In this document: positions 32,667 to 44,819 of the stretch, in pieces | Numbering within the stretch: the first letter of the stretch is position 1 | How the letters are laid out: every line of letters begins with the position of its first letter | Assembly (NCBI RefSeq): GCF_050003625.1 | Contig: NC_134398.1 | Coordinates: 89,727,832 to 89,791,831 of the forward strand | Length of the DNA stretch: 64,000 nucleotides | Direction: 5' to 3' | From: Haematobia irritans | Taxonomy: Eukaryota > Arthropoda > Insecta > Diptera > Muscidae | The notes under the pieces: model-generated | Databases searched by the model: none | What the model saw: the letters and a program-made list of their open reading frames with translations, nothing else | Told to the model about the DNA's origin: nothing | Program-made: the position numbers and the translations under genes

Positions 32667-33780
32667 AAAATGTTATGACCTAAAAATTTTATAAATTGTT
32701 GTTCATTAGGCCCTGAAGTACAAAAATATAACAGCAGACATCGACTGCTGTTTTCAGCAGACTTTTTGCTATGAGTGTACCTATATAAGCACTCCACATG
32801 TTCAGGAGGTTATTTTAGTATACAATAATGAATTCAAAAAGTACTAAAGACCCGTTTTCTGTATGTATATAATGTACCATTTCATTACATCCAATTCAAC
32901 ACCATAAAGTAATCTATAAAATAATCGATAGACTATATTGGGCATTACCAGTTGAGCATGAATTTAGAAGTTTTTAGAACGTCAAAATCAAAATATAAAC
33001 TTACCATAATTAAAAACAATAAAAAATTTTCTAGCAAGATTGTGTATAGATTTGAAGTGCTTATTTAACTAGCATAATTTCACATGCCTTTTCTGTGAGT
33101 ACACACAAAAAAAATTATTTCAATCACGAAAATCGCGGATTCAATCATTTTTTTTAATTGAAATGTCTTCAATCACGAAAATGGTAGTATTAATCACCCA
33201 TTTTGATTGAAACCCAACACGATTTTCAATTAAAAATTTAATTCAATTCTGTCACGGAATCAATTGATTGTGTGATTGAATCAATTAAAAATGTGATTGA
33301 TTTTTGAAATAAAATTCAATCACAGTTTTAATTGAATCAATCAAAATTTTGATTAATTTCGCGACAAAAATCAATCAACTATTTGATTGTTTCAATTATA
33401 TTGTTAATTGATATGTGCAATAAATTTCAATCAAAAAATGTATATATTGCGCCCCCAATATCTTATTTAGTTTTATTTGAAATAAAAGAAAATATGCGTA
33501 TCTTATAAAAAAATCTTCAATATTTTATTTTAGACTAAAGAATTTGGTTTTTATTATTTGTGTGTTTTGTTCTAACATAACATATGCTATGGTCACACTG
33601 GGCAAATATTTGACAGAAATCGAACAAGAATCCGTCGCCACAGCCAAACCTGCAATCATTTTGAGCTCATTTTGGATATATCATGGCAGGGTTATTTTCC
33701 AAAAACCGTATCCAGATATATGGAAAATATTTCGGGAAAAATGTTTGATACTCATTTTGGTCAATAGCCTAGTGTGACCA
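31940..33780. mobile_element. CAATCA-motif TIR element, left arm (A1)
   Basis: Begins after TA with CACACAAAAAAAATTATTTC. The first 350 bp are saturated with TCAATCA, TTGATTG and CAATTAA motifs. The matching right end (read inward CACACAAAAAATTATCACCG) is at 46466. The complete ancestral element would be about 3 kb, interrupted by the Pol III-head TIR element and expanded by duplication D. This copy was cut from its right arm by duplication A. Confidence 0.65.
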
Positions 33781-33828
33781 TACACTAATAGAAAAAAATA
33801 CGTTCCGCAATCGTGAACGGACGGTGAC
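32667..33828. repeat. Tandem duplication D, copy 2
   Basis: Second copy of 31505-32666. It begins in mid-element at AAAATG, directly after the sequence that precedes AAAATG at 33829. Confidence 0.92.
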
Positions 33829-34223
33829 AAAATGAAACGGAAACGTTGACAAAATATCAAAACGGAATGTTCACGATTTCGCCCACGGGCGTTCACGATT
33901 TCATGAACGGCATTCGTTTTTCTTTGGCCATGAAAATTCTGAAAATAATCCTTAGACGTTGTTGTAGCAACTCCGCCGGTGGTGCAATGTGCTAAGGCGA
34001 CTGTTAACGCGTATGGTGCAGACGACACAGGTTCGAGTCACGGTAGCGGAAATCTTTTTCAGATCATGAACGCTGGTTGTTGTTTTGACAACGTATGGTG
34101 TCATTTTAACGTTGTCAGATTGACCCCATATGTTCTCAGTTTGACAACACATGTGTGTCGATTCACTTTTATGAACGGATCGTTTTGAAATGACCACGCC
34201 GTTCATGATTTTTTCTATGGGTG
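33783..34223. mobile_element. TA-flanked TIR element with GTTCACG motifs and tRNA-like Pol III head (A1)
   Basis: Ends CACTAATAGAAAAAA and, from the right, CACCCATAGAAAAAA, with TA on each side. The left third is filled with GTTCACGA/TGAACGG motifs. At 33972-34050 is a tRNA-like segment: A-box-like TGGTGCAATGTG, B box GGTTCGAGTCA, then CTTTTT. Copies: 43827-44306 and 49150-49629. Inserted in the CAATCA-motif element. Confidence 0.7.
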
Positions 34224-35687
34224 TACATTTTAGGCTCAACTTTCTGTAAAACGTGTTGATCGAAACTTAAAATCCCAAATTCTAATTAGCCATCAAGTAA
34301 AATTTACGCAAGAAGAGTATTCTTGAAAGTAAGTTTTGGGGGACTTTTCCTACTTTTTTGAAGGCTTTTTAGCCTTATGGCCAAGATGTTAAAGTTGACA
34401 GAATTCAAGATGATTTCAGGAATATTGAAGAATTTTTGAGATTTATTGGAACCAAGCTGGATTTAGTTTAATAGTATTTTCTTTTATGTAAGGATGACTA
34501 TTTCCAAGCGGAATCATCTAACCCTTAGGAGCAAGCGCTTTCAATGAAAAGTTTATCAACTTGTGAACAAGTCGAAACATTATGTTAGGGAAATGTAACA
34601 TATATCCTGTTCTACACGGAAATTACACTCATATGTCAAGGACCTGGAATATTGTTGGCGACAATAATATTTTTCAGCGTACCCACACAAAACTCAATGA
34701 CAGGGACGAGTGAAACAATAGCAGATTTATTTCATCCGAATGTATACATACATTTGGCTTAACTTCATCAATTTAATAGAAGGAGACAGATTCCTCAAAT
34801 TCTTCGCCGTGTCAAAGTAAGTGCTGAAATGTAGTGTTCCGGTCGTCTTCATGAGCTCCGTGCCTTTAGTGTTAGGTTCCGCTGCATCCTTCGTGCACTG
34901 GAATGTGGCAGCTGATCATTTTTGTTGTGACCACAGAAAGACTCAGATTGGTGGGACGTATTGTTTACATTGTTTACGTTACTCCATATTATACGTTTGG
35001 TAGCCACGATCGTACTTGCTTGTGCCTCTAATTTTATTAAAATAGAATTTATTGTGTTTAAATTATAGCTCTTTCCCTGGAGTTAAACAATTTGTGTGTT
35101 GCGTTATAGTAGCTTGGCTTGCGAATGTTTATTTTGTCAGATGTTTTTTTGTACAGGGATGTTCAGCGTACCCAATATTTCATATGTTCTTAATGTCACC
35201 TGCAAGTGAACAGATGTAATTTATGGTACGCATGCGGCAGGGATTGTTATTGATTGGAGTAGAGAAGGAATATGTAGAACAGACTAGACATGATATCCCA
35301 CCATACTGAGTCACTACATTTCGATGTCCTTGCTTTCCACCAAATAGGCTATAGTTACAGGATTATTTTTGAGTAGTCATTTAGGGATTCATGACGCCAC
35401 CTGTCGGGAGTTTCTGGTACCGAGAATGTATACCACTTTCAGGACTCCAAAGTCGTTGTAAGTTGGAATATATTCCATAATGAAGTAGTTTGTGTGACCT
35501 GTCACAAAGACACAACTACAGGGACAAATTCCCGAAATAGATGGCAGTATATATGGTTAGGACTGGAAATATGGGGTGATCATTCATAGTTATACAGTTG
35601 AATTGAATATTTTAGGTTGAAATATAAAGTGAAAATTCAAAGTAATTTGGTGAATTTTCTACAATTTATTTGTTTAACTGATAGGTT

Positions 35688-36035
35688 TCGCCGTGGTGCA
35701 ATGGATAGCATGCCCGCCTTGCATACACAAAGTCGTGGGTTCGATTCCTGCTTCGACCGAACACCAAAAAGTTTTTCAGCGGTGGATTATCCCACCTCAG
35801 TAATGCTGGTGACATTTCTGAGGGTTTCAAAGCTTCTCTAAGTGGTTTCACTGCAATGTGGAACGCCGATCGGATTCGGCTATAAAAAGGAGGTCCCTTG
35901 TCATTGAGCTTAGCATGGAATCGGGTAGCACTCAGTGATAAGAGAGAAGTTCACCAATGTGGTATCACAATGGACTGAATAGTCTAAGTGAGCCTGATAC
36001 ATCGGGCTGCCACCTAACCTAACTTAACCTAACCT
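35688..36035 (+). mobile_element. tRNA-derived SINE (in unit A2)
   Basis: Duplicate of the SINE at 23308-23650, with the same head and one altered tail unit (CTTAACC). Confidence 0.85.
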
Positions 36036-36706
36036 TCACTTATTTGCTCTACGATGTGTACTGTATAAACTTTAGCTTACGACTGACTTGACAGCTCTCT
36101 CCGCTAGGGATTTATATACCGAGATATGACGATTTCGAATGTTCTCGCTAATTGGCCTACAACCTTCTAGATTAATCTACTAATATCTGGTACGCACATA
36201 TTTATCGGCTTATGCTCATTGTCTTGGCTATCTAGAACTTTCTATCGGGCGTTATTGTACAGGTGATATGGCACACATACTTTTAGGCTTATGCTAATAA
36301 TCTAGTGCATTCTACTATCTGGTAGATGTCGTGCAGGCATAACATGTGATTATGGTCATATTACTACAATAAGTAAAACAAAAGTCGTTACTTTTACAAT
36401 GAACGATTGGAAAACTAAGAACACAAAAGATGTTTAGGAAAGTACTAGAAAATAAAGAAATGACTCTGTTATATCCCTAGTTTATAATTTCTTATTAGAA
36501 TACATACATTTATTCATATTAGTACCCTATGGCAACACTGAATTAAAAAAAGGTCACTTTTTTTGTATTGATCTCGATTTATCTATTCTTTTGTTAATCG
36601 TAGTTGAATATCTGTATAATAAAGAAGATTGAAAGTAAGCGTGCACGAGTTCAATTATTTCAACACAACAAGATTGGCGACGAGAAAATAATAGGTAATG
36701 GATCCA

Positions 36707-37807
36707 GGACAGTTTCAGCAGTTGTTAGAAATATTCAACAAAAGCCTCATGTGACTGCAAGGCAGACATTTCAAATATATTTCTTCGAGCACAATTCATA
36801 AGAGGGCTGAGAGAATCACATATTCGCGAACAACTTTTACAGTCAGATGAAGCAAATTTTGAAAAGATTTTGGAGAAAGCGCTATCGTTGGAAGCCTCAA
36901 AGATCGACTGTCACGAATTCAAAACAGCCTATAAATGCAAATGATGTAAATAAGATTCATTCAACACATTCAAGCCGCCGTAGAAGTCGTTCTCGGAACA
37001 AGCCACCTTCAAGGAAAGGACATCGCTCAAAATCAGACATCAACTTTACTCAATTGGGCATCGACCATTTATGCATACGTTGCGGTAGAAACAGCCATAA
37101 GGTAAAGGAATGTCGTACAAATCCAAAGAAGCTGAAATGCAGATCTTGTGCAACAGGTATGCATCAAAAATTTAATTGCAACACAAGGTAACAACCACCA
37201 AAACGATGATTATGAGGAATCAATTCACAAATTATACAACATCAACAAGATTGTTGACATTCATCACAATCAGCACAATAACAAAAATGATGATCATAAG
37301 TATATAGTAGCTGTTAACATAAATGGATGCCGTCAGAATTTTGAGGTAGATTCCGGAGTAAAATATACATTGATTAACAAGAGTGCATATGATCGGCTCA
37401 ACATCAGAACACAATTGCAGCGTTCGTCGATAGCATTTCGTTCCTACACTAGAAATATTTTAATTCCTTACGGAAAGGTAAGTGTAGACGTCGAATATAG
37501 AACAATTAAGTCGAAAGAGGAAATGTATATAGTACCTGACGACTATGAACCTTTACTGGGACGCATTTGGATACGAAATCTTCAAATAAACCTTCAAGAT
37601 ATTGATCGTCCAAATTATTTTTCAATAAAAACAATTCGAACAAATCAATCATATTCAATTAACAGCATAATTAATAAATTTCAAGAACTTTTCGTTGAGA
37701 AGGTAGGATGTATTCCAAATTTCGAAGTGAAATTACAATTACGGGAAAACGCTGTTCCAAAGTTTTTAAAGGAAAGAGAAGTACCCCTTGCTCTTCGCCG
37801 CGAGTAG
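36707..37807 (+). pseudogene. Deleted gag-protease region, copy 2
   Basis: Corresponds to 24313-25890. The start (ATGGATCCAGGAC at 36699) remains, but about 449 bp after codon 16 are missing, which shifts the frame. A 5-bp loss near 36914 and a 16-bp loss near 37150 (removing most of the second zinc knuckle) follow, as does a 2-bp loss near 37799. The protease segment with DSG is open at 37148-37807. Non-functional. Confidence 0.85.
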
Positions 37808-39939
37808 AAAAAGAACTCAATGAGTTAGAATCGGCAGGCATAATATCTAAGGTTGAAAGGAGCGATTGGGGGTCGCCTTTGGTCATCATACCAAAATCAG
37901 ATGGGAGCGTTCGACTTTGCGTCGATTATAAAATTTGGGCAAACCCACAGCTGGTTTCAGCCAACTACCCGATTCGCAGAATTGACGAAATTCTCAATAA
38001 TCTCAAAGGTACTTTTGCCGTTTAGACTTATACAAGGCGTATCTACACCTTAAAGTTGATGAAGATTCAAGTCAGATTCAAACCATTTCAATACATAGGG
38101 GAACATATAGGGTCAACCGCCTTTCTTTTGGGATAAAGACTGCCCCTGCGGAATTCAACCGCATTATAGAACAAATTTTGAGTGGGTTGTCATATTTCGA
38201 CGATATCGTTATTTATGGTACAACGGAAACCGAGTGTTTATTTAATTTACATGAATGTCTTCAGCGTTTGAAGGAATATGATTTACACCTAAATTTGCAA
38301 AAATGTTCATTTATGAAGACACAAATTGAATATTTGGGCCATGTAATTCGTCACAATGAAATTTCAAAATCTCCATCAAAGATTCGGGCTATAGCAAACA
38401 TACCAAGACCTTCTACTGTCGACGATTTGAGAAGATTTTTAGGAATGGTGACATACTATTCGAGGTTTATTCCGGACATGTCATCCATAACAGCACCTTT
38501 ACGCCAGTTGCTACAGAAGAATAAAAAGTTTTTATGGTCAACAAATTGTGAGGCAGCATTTCTGAAATTGAAACAAATTATAGCTAGTGACCAAGTACTA
38601 ATGCCTTTTGACCCGGAATTAGAAGTTGTTGTGGCATGCGACGCCAGCCCTACCGGAGTTGCCGGTGTACTTTCACATGTAGTAAATGGCCAGGAACGGC
38701 CAGTCGCATTTGCTTCCAGGTCGCTAACTACTGCCGAGAAAAATTATAGCCAACTGGATCGCGAGGCGTTAGCTATAATTTTTACAATCAATTATTTCTT
38801 TATGTATTTGTATGGTCGAAAATTTAAATTGATTTCGGATAATCGCCCTTTATGCCGAATTTTTCATCAAAATAACAAATTGCCAGCTATAACGTCGGCT
38901 AGATTGCTACGCTATGCCGAATTTCTTTCAAACTTCGAATACGAGCTCATTTTCAAAAAAGGGTCAGAGAATACAAATGCAGATTGCCTCTCCAGAGCAA
39001 CTCAAATTTTCGAAAAAACAACCACAGATCAAGTTATTAATGATGAAGTAAATGAACTGTGTGTTCAAACAATTTTTAATATTTCAACCGAAATTATTAA
39101 TAGCGAATTATTAGCCGCGGAGACAACTAAGGATCCAGTTTTGGCAAATCTTTTGAAACAATTACGTGATGGTAGAGAAAATAATGAAGCTTACACGGTA
39201 AACAATGGTATTATATTCAAGGGTCAACGAGTGGTGATTCCGAAAAATCTTCAGCATCTCATATTGAAAGAACTTCATCATACACACTCTGGAATTACCA
39301 AAATGAAGCAACTCGCCAGAATTTATTGCACGTGGAAAGGAATTGATCGTGACTTCGAGAGATTTGTTCGAGGATGCGAATCTTGCATTCAAACTCAATC
39401 AAAACCTGTAAAAGCACCACTACATCATTGGGAAGATCCCGCTCAAAATTGGGACAGAGTTCATATCGATTATGCAGGTCCGTTTCAAAATCATAATTTT
39501 TTGATTGTAGTGGATGCTAAATCAAGATGGGCTGAGATAAAAATTACTCGTGAGGCCCCCACAACAGAAATTTCATTGAGATTTTTATCAGATATTTTTG
39601 CAAGCAATGGATTTCCAATTACATTGGATTCCGATAATGCAACTATTTTTAAAAGCGACGAGTTTAGTGCATATTGTAAAAAAAAATGGAATTTTCCAAA
39701 AAATAATAGCACCGGGGCATCCAAGCACTAACGGATTAGCTGAGCGCAATGTACAAACGCTAAAAAGGAAACTGAAGGCAATGGCTACAGAACCGGGCTT
39801 ATTACAAATCAAAGTAAATGAAATTCTTCAAAGATATAGAGCAACTCCTCTCTCTTGTGGGAAAAGTCCAGCGGAATTGTATTTAAATCGCCGCATGCGA
39901 ATTCGATTAGACGCCATGATGTTTGCAACTAAATTTTAA
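37808..39939 (+). pseudogene. RT-RNase H-integrase remnants, copy 2
   Basis: Three open stretches (RT start to 38025, 38019-39731, 39598-39939) match copy 1 with a few substitutions. RT FDDI, RNase H ACDAS and the integrase zinc region are visible. On top of the shared frameshifts, a G-to-T change turns GAA into TAA at about 39937, cutting off the integrase C-terminus. Confidence 0.85.
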
Positions 39940-39960
39940 CGGACAAAACCAATTGCAGGA

Positions 39961-40591
39961 GTGCGTAAATTAAGTATGGGAGAAAGAGTATCAGTTCTGC
40001 ATACGAAAAACAACAAAACAATATGGAAAACTGGTTCAATTATAGAGAAATATGGTCAGCTTCACTATTTGGTAAGACTCGATGATGGTTATGTACTTAA
40101 ACGTCATATAGATCAGCTGAAAGCTACAAGAGTTCAGGAGAAGAAAGTACATTTTAATTCAAAAGTACCTCAATATTCATCAGAACAAAAGGAACATCAA
40201 ATACTATACAGTACCTCCAGAATTGCAAATTCAAATTCAACCCAATATTCCAGAAACAGCAAATTCGAGATTTAATCATACGCAAGATAGTCAACATCGT
40301 TCTCAAAATTCTCAACCATCTCTTCAACCAAACAATAGTCCAGACCATCAAAATCGTTTGCAAAATTCTCAACCAACTCTTCATACAAGCAATAGTCCAG
40401 ACCATCAAATTCCAACAACTACAGGTTCAACTTCAAATTTCCAGCAAAGTCAAAATTCACAACCAAATTTTCAAGATTCAAGTAACCAACAATGCACGGA
40501 ACATCAGGGTCAACAGCAACCCTTACGAAGATCTCAACGTACCCGAACGAGACCAACATATCTGAGAGATTTCGTAGACGAAATCGATTGA
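39961..40591 (+). pseudogene. Integrase C-terminus and Gln/Asn-rich tail, copy 2
   Basis: Same sequence and same frameshift as 28054-28678 in copy 1, ending in the RRSQRTRTRPTYL motif. It lies behind the new stop and cannot be translated with the rest. Confidence 0.8.
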
Positions 40592-40836
40592 TTCAAATCT
40601 TCAAGGATCTCTAATAAGCGTGGGAGACTGTTATATCCCTAGTTTATAATTTCTTATTAGAAAACATACATTTATTCATATTAGTAACCTATGGCAACAC
40701 TGAATTAAAAAAGGTCACTTTTTTTGTATTGATCTCGATTTATCTATTCTTTTGTTAATCGTAGTTGAATATCTGTATAATAAAGAAGATTGAAAGTAAG
40801 CGTGCACGAGTTCAATTATTTCAACACGACAGACTC

Positions 40837-42302
40837 TAACAAGTTATGACGTAATTTTATTGTTGCAATTTGAAATTTAAATTAACGGAAACTAAATTAG
40901 TAAACTTAAATCTAGAAATATCACATTCGTAACAATGTTATTGTGACTATCTTATAAAAGGATAATTGATAAGTAGATGGCAGTAAATGGTTAGTGACAG
41001 TAGTTTTATCGTAGAAAGAAAAAACGTTAAATTTTGATTATAAAGAGTAAAGAAAGAATTACGATAACGAAAAAACCACGTGAGATTTATGTGAACAAAG
41101 AACGTGATAATATAACGTAATCCCGAAAATTTAAATCACACTAGAAATCTAAACGCCACAATTTCTAAAGTACATGAAAATTAATTAAAGAAACAAAGAG
41201 ACATACTCATCATTTTTTTTTTTTTGAAATTCAGAAACATAAAACATAAATTTTTGTTTGCTAAAATAACAATCGTAAATAGAACATAACTACATTCAAA
41301 ATAATGAAACTAATTTCATCATCTCTTTAAAATTACAAATTACAAAAAATTAAAAAAAAATCTACAAGGAATCTAAAAGCCAATTAAAAATAATTATTCT
41401 AAAAGCTGTATAAAAATAAAAATGTTAAAAATAAGTGGTCAAACAAAATAAATAACACTTTTTCAAAATAATTAGATCAAGTTTTTCGATTATATCAGTT
41501 ATTGTTATTTAAATAAAATTACTAACTAATAACAACTTATTGGCCAATTATTATTAATATTTGCATTTACGTTTAACTTATTGTTAGTTTCTTATGTTTT
41601 ATTTTTTTTTTAAGTATTCCCTTTTCTTTATGTATATGTTATAAGTTCTTTTTTGTATGTTATAAAGATAATACAAACTATGTGAATTAACTTTAAAAAA
41701 TCTAAAACATCATGTTTTGAATTCTCCATAAACTAAAGGTAGAGTATGTGGTGAGTAAAAAAAAAGGAGAATTTTGCGTCAAGGGAGATGTCTATAAAGG
41801 TACATTTCGGGCACTAGACGTCTCATTTGGATGAACGCTTTTCGTTCATACTGCGGGTGGGCTGCCCATGGAATCATTTCCACCTGATTCCACTGTTGTG
41901 CCAAATCCTATGTTTGCTTAGTATTGTACCAACTTCCGTTTGAAAAATTTCCGTCCGTTTCCGTTTTAAAATTTCAAAATTCAAAAGTGTAACCGTCAAA
42001 TGTCACTTGTCAAATAAAACTCATTTAACCACCTGGCACTAAATTTATTTGTAAGTTGGATAAGAGCGGAAAAGAACCCACAATTCCGGCGAGCTCAAGC
42101 CGCAAGAAAAAGCCAATAGTGCCACCGCTCATTAATAAAACCTCGTCCCTTACACGCCGTACAATTGTTCATACCCGCTGTGCAGACAAACGGTTATGGA
42201 TTCAATAATGCGGTGACCTTTCTGAGTGTTTCAAAGCTACTCTAAAATTTTCATCGCAATGGGAAATGATGTCCAGGCTCGGCTATAAAAAGGAGATCAT
42301 TA
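40837..42302. other. Flank of unit A2 with an extra 415-bp block
   Basis: AT-rich. 41438-41853 is absent from A1 between the AAAATAAGTGG and GGGTGGGCTGCC sequences, so it was either lost from A1 or gained here. No TIRs were recognised at its edges. 42188-42315 is the SINE-like body fragment. Confidence 0.5.
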
Positions 42303-43826
42303 CAGATTGTCTTAACATTGTTATGTTTTATCCGCGTGTATAAGGCCAATAAATGTAGAAGTTAAAGTATTAAATAATTTATGGGTTTCATTTCAACATA
42401 TCGTTAAAAAAAGACAAATTGTGTTGCTGGGACAACAAACATTTGTAGTTGTTATAGCAGTAAAAATTTTAGCTATTTCAACTAACGCAGTTTGCTACTT
42501 TAGCAGCGATGTTTGTCAAAAGCTTTTAGCAAACACGTTTGCTAATTCAGCAGCATTTGTTTGCTATTTTAGCTGTAAAAAATGTCTGCTGTTTCAACTA
42601 ACGAATGTTTGCTCCCTTTTTCAGCAAACAAAAACTGCTGTTTAAGCAAACATTTTTACTATTATGAGTAACAAAATTTTTTGGGTGTATGTTCCGTTCA
42701 GACGCCACCGATTTGTCGAATGTCGTGCGAAGTTGTCATTGCCCATAAAAAATGCATGTCTTATGGTGTTTTCTTTTCTAAACAAAAGTGCTTTGCCTTC
42801 ATTTTGTCTATACAGAATGCGCATTTTTAAAATTTTACCAGCAACCTAAAAAAATGCTATCAATTCAAAGAAGGAAACAGGGCAATCGCAGCACTCTCGT
42901 TTGTTGGCAGTGCTCAAAATGCCAGCAATTTGCCTCTATGCGCGGTGCTATTTTCACAACAGAATTCGAAGCCTTTTCGCACTTTTGCCTGTTTTTTTAG
43001 ATAAGAACCTAAAAAGTACATTTTCCGGACAAAATGCATAAATAGTGGGCATTTTTACAAGAAAAGAAAAATTTTATTGAATCGTAATAGATATCCTATA
43101 CAAAAGAACTACATAAACAAAATAACAATATTAGCTTCATTAGCTAAGAAAAAGTATATTTATTCTACTGGGCCGGCATTCGCATTAAAATGTACGGTTG
43201 GTAAAGGGCGGCCAAGTGCTATAATTATACCATCACCCATTTTGATTGAAACCCAACACGATTTTCAATTAAAAATTTAATTCAATTCTGTCACGGAATC
43301 AATTAATTGTGTGATTGAATCAATTAAAAATGTGATTGATTTTTGAAATAAAATTCAATCACAGTTTTAATTGAATCAATCAAAATTTTGATTAATTTCG
43401 CGACAAAAATCAATCAACTATTTGATTGATTCAATTATATTGTTAATTGATATGTGCAATAAATTTCAATCAAAAAATGTATATATTGCGCCCCCAATAT
43501 CTTATTTAGTTTTATTTGAAATAAAAGAAAATATGCGTATCTTATAAAAAAATCTTCAATATTTTATTTTAGACTAAAGAATTTGGTTTTTATTATTTGT
43601 GTGTTTTGTTCTAACATAACATATGCTATGGTCGCACTGGGCAAATATTTGACAGAAATCGAACAAGAATCCGTCGCCACAGCCAAACCTGCAATCATTT
43701 TGAGCTCATTTTGGATATATAACATCATGGCAGGGTTATTTTCCAAAAACCGTATCCAGATATATGGAAAATATTTCTGGAAAAATGTTTGATACTCATT
43801 TTGATCAATAGCCTAGTGTGACCATA

Positions 43827-44306
43827 CACTAATAGAAAAAAATACGTTCCGCAATCGTGAACGGGCGGTGACAAAATGAAACGGAAACGTTGACAAAATA
43901 TCAAAACGGAATGTTCACGATTTCGCCCACGGGCGTTCACGACTTCATGAACGGCATTCGTTTTTCTTTGGCCATGAAAATTCTGAAAATAATCCTTAGA
44001 CGTTGTTATGGCAACTCCGCCGGTGGTGCAATGTGCTAAGGCGACTGTTAACGCGTATGGTGCAGACGACACAGGTTCGAGTCACGGTAGCGGAAATCTT
44101 TTTTTAAATTTGTTTTTAAATACGTAACCATTACGTTTTCAGATCATGAACGCTGGTTGTTGTTTTGACAACGTATGGTGTCATTTTAACGTTGTCAGAT
44201 TGACCCCATATGTTCTCAGTTTGACAACACATGTGTGTTGTTGATTCACTTTCATGAACGGATCGTTTTGAAATGACCACGCCGTTCATGATTTTTTCTA
44301 TGGGTG
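43827..44306. mobile_element. TIR element with Pol III head (B1/A2 copy)
   Basis: As 33783-34223, but with about 40 bp more after the T-run (TTTTTTTAAATTTG..., near 44100-44140). The A1 copy seems to have lost that piece. TIRs and TA flanks are intact. Confidence 0.7.
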
Positions 44307-44528
44307 TAGCCTTACACATACAATCATGGCTGAATAAGGAGGTTGAATCACGATAACAAAAACAACAAATTTCAATATGTTGTTTACAATTTTAAGAAGT
44401 CAAAATCAGCTGATAAGAGACTCGTATGGCATTGGTAAAAATGGCAATTATTTATTCTTTCAATTGTCCTGAAAAAAAAATAATTCAAATCAGAGAAAAA
44501 TAAAGGTTCAAATTTAATTGCGTCACCT

Positions 44529-44819
44529 ATGAGTGATTGTGAAGTGGATAATTCATCCGAGGAACGCCGATATGAGACAAATAAGACTATAATACCCACC
44601 AAAGTTAAGAATGGAAGTCAGTCAAATGGATCTTCGCCATCTAGTAACAAAAATAGTTTATAATGCAGTTTAAAAACTGATGTGCGTGGTATTTTGGGTC
44701 TGGAATATGTTATTAAGATACTCAAGTCATCTTTGAACAATTCTCCAGCTATGAATGCGCGAGTTTGTTTGAAATGCATTTGCTATGCAGTGTCATTTGG
44801 AGAGCTGAAATCACCATAA
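44529..44819 (+). pseudogene. Gene-like 97-codon frame with one internal stop
   Basis: Starts at ATG with a Ser/Asn/Glu-rich segment (MSDCEVDNSSEERRYETN...) and has a single in-frame TAA at 44661-44663. It continues in the same frame through KTDVRGILGLEYVIKILKSS and ends at TAA 44817-44819. The second half faintly recalls the start of MARVEL-type membrane proteins; I do not claim the match. It sits inside the CAATCA-motif TIR element, so it may be a captured host exon. Copy at 49852-50142 differs by one residue near the end (Ser to Pro). Confidence 0.4.

Larger units (their letters stand above)
21835..34226. repeat. Segmental duplication unit A, copy 1
   Basis: Repeated directly downstream as 34227-44308, in the same order and orientation: a leader of about 2.2 kb with a SINE, the second gypsy element with its GACTC target duplication, a SINE-like fragment, AGCAAAC-motif sequence, and the TIR element carrying a Pol III head. 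Copy 1 additionally holds 31012-33190 (with duplication D) and a 70-80 bp block near 30025. Identity is very high outside discrete indels. Confidence 0.9.
36467..40831 (+). mobile_element. Second-family Ty3/gypsy retrotransposon, copy 2 (deleted)
   Basis: LTRs 36467-36670 and 40629-40831, flanked by the same GACTC duplication as copy 1 (36462-36466 and 40832-40836). It therefore arose by duplication of the region, not by new insertion. It lost about 449 bp of gag, a 16-bp piece in the second zinc knuckle and other small stretches, and shares all frameshifts of copy 1. Confidence 0.94.
34227..44308. repeat. Segmental duplication unit A, copy 2
   Basis: Tandem copy of 21835-34226, joined directly at 34226/34227 with no clear microhomology. 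It lacks 31012-33190, about 80 bp near 30025 and parts of gag, and has 41438-41853 in addition. Its right end continues into 44309 and beyond, the original downstream flank. Confidence 0.9.

Noticed and set aside
33544..34028. Recurring 77- and 115-codon ORFs (also at 43583-44072 and 48906-49395)
   Set aside because: They recur only because D, A and B duplicate the sequence; the 115-codon one lies across a TIR element end and its tRNA-like head.
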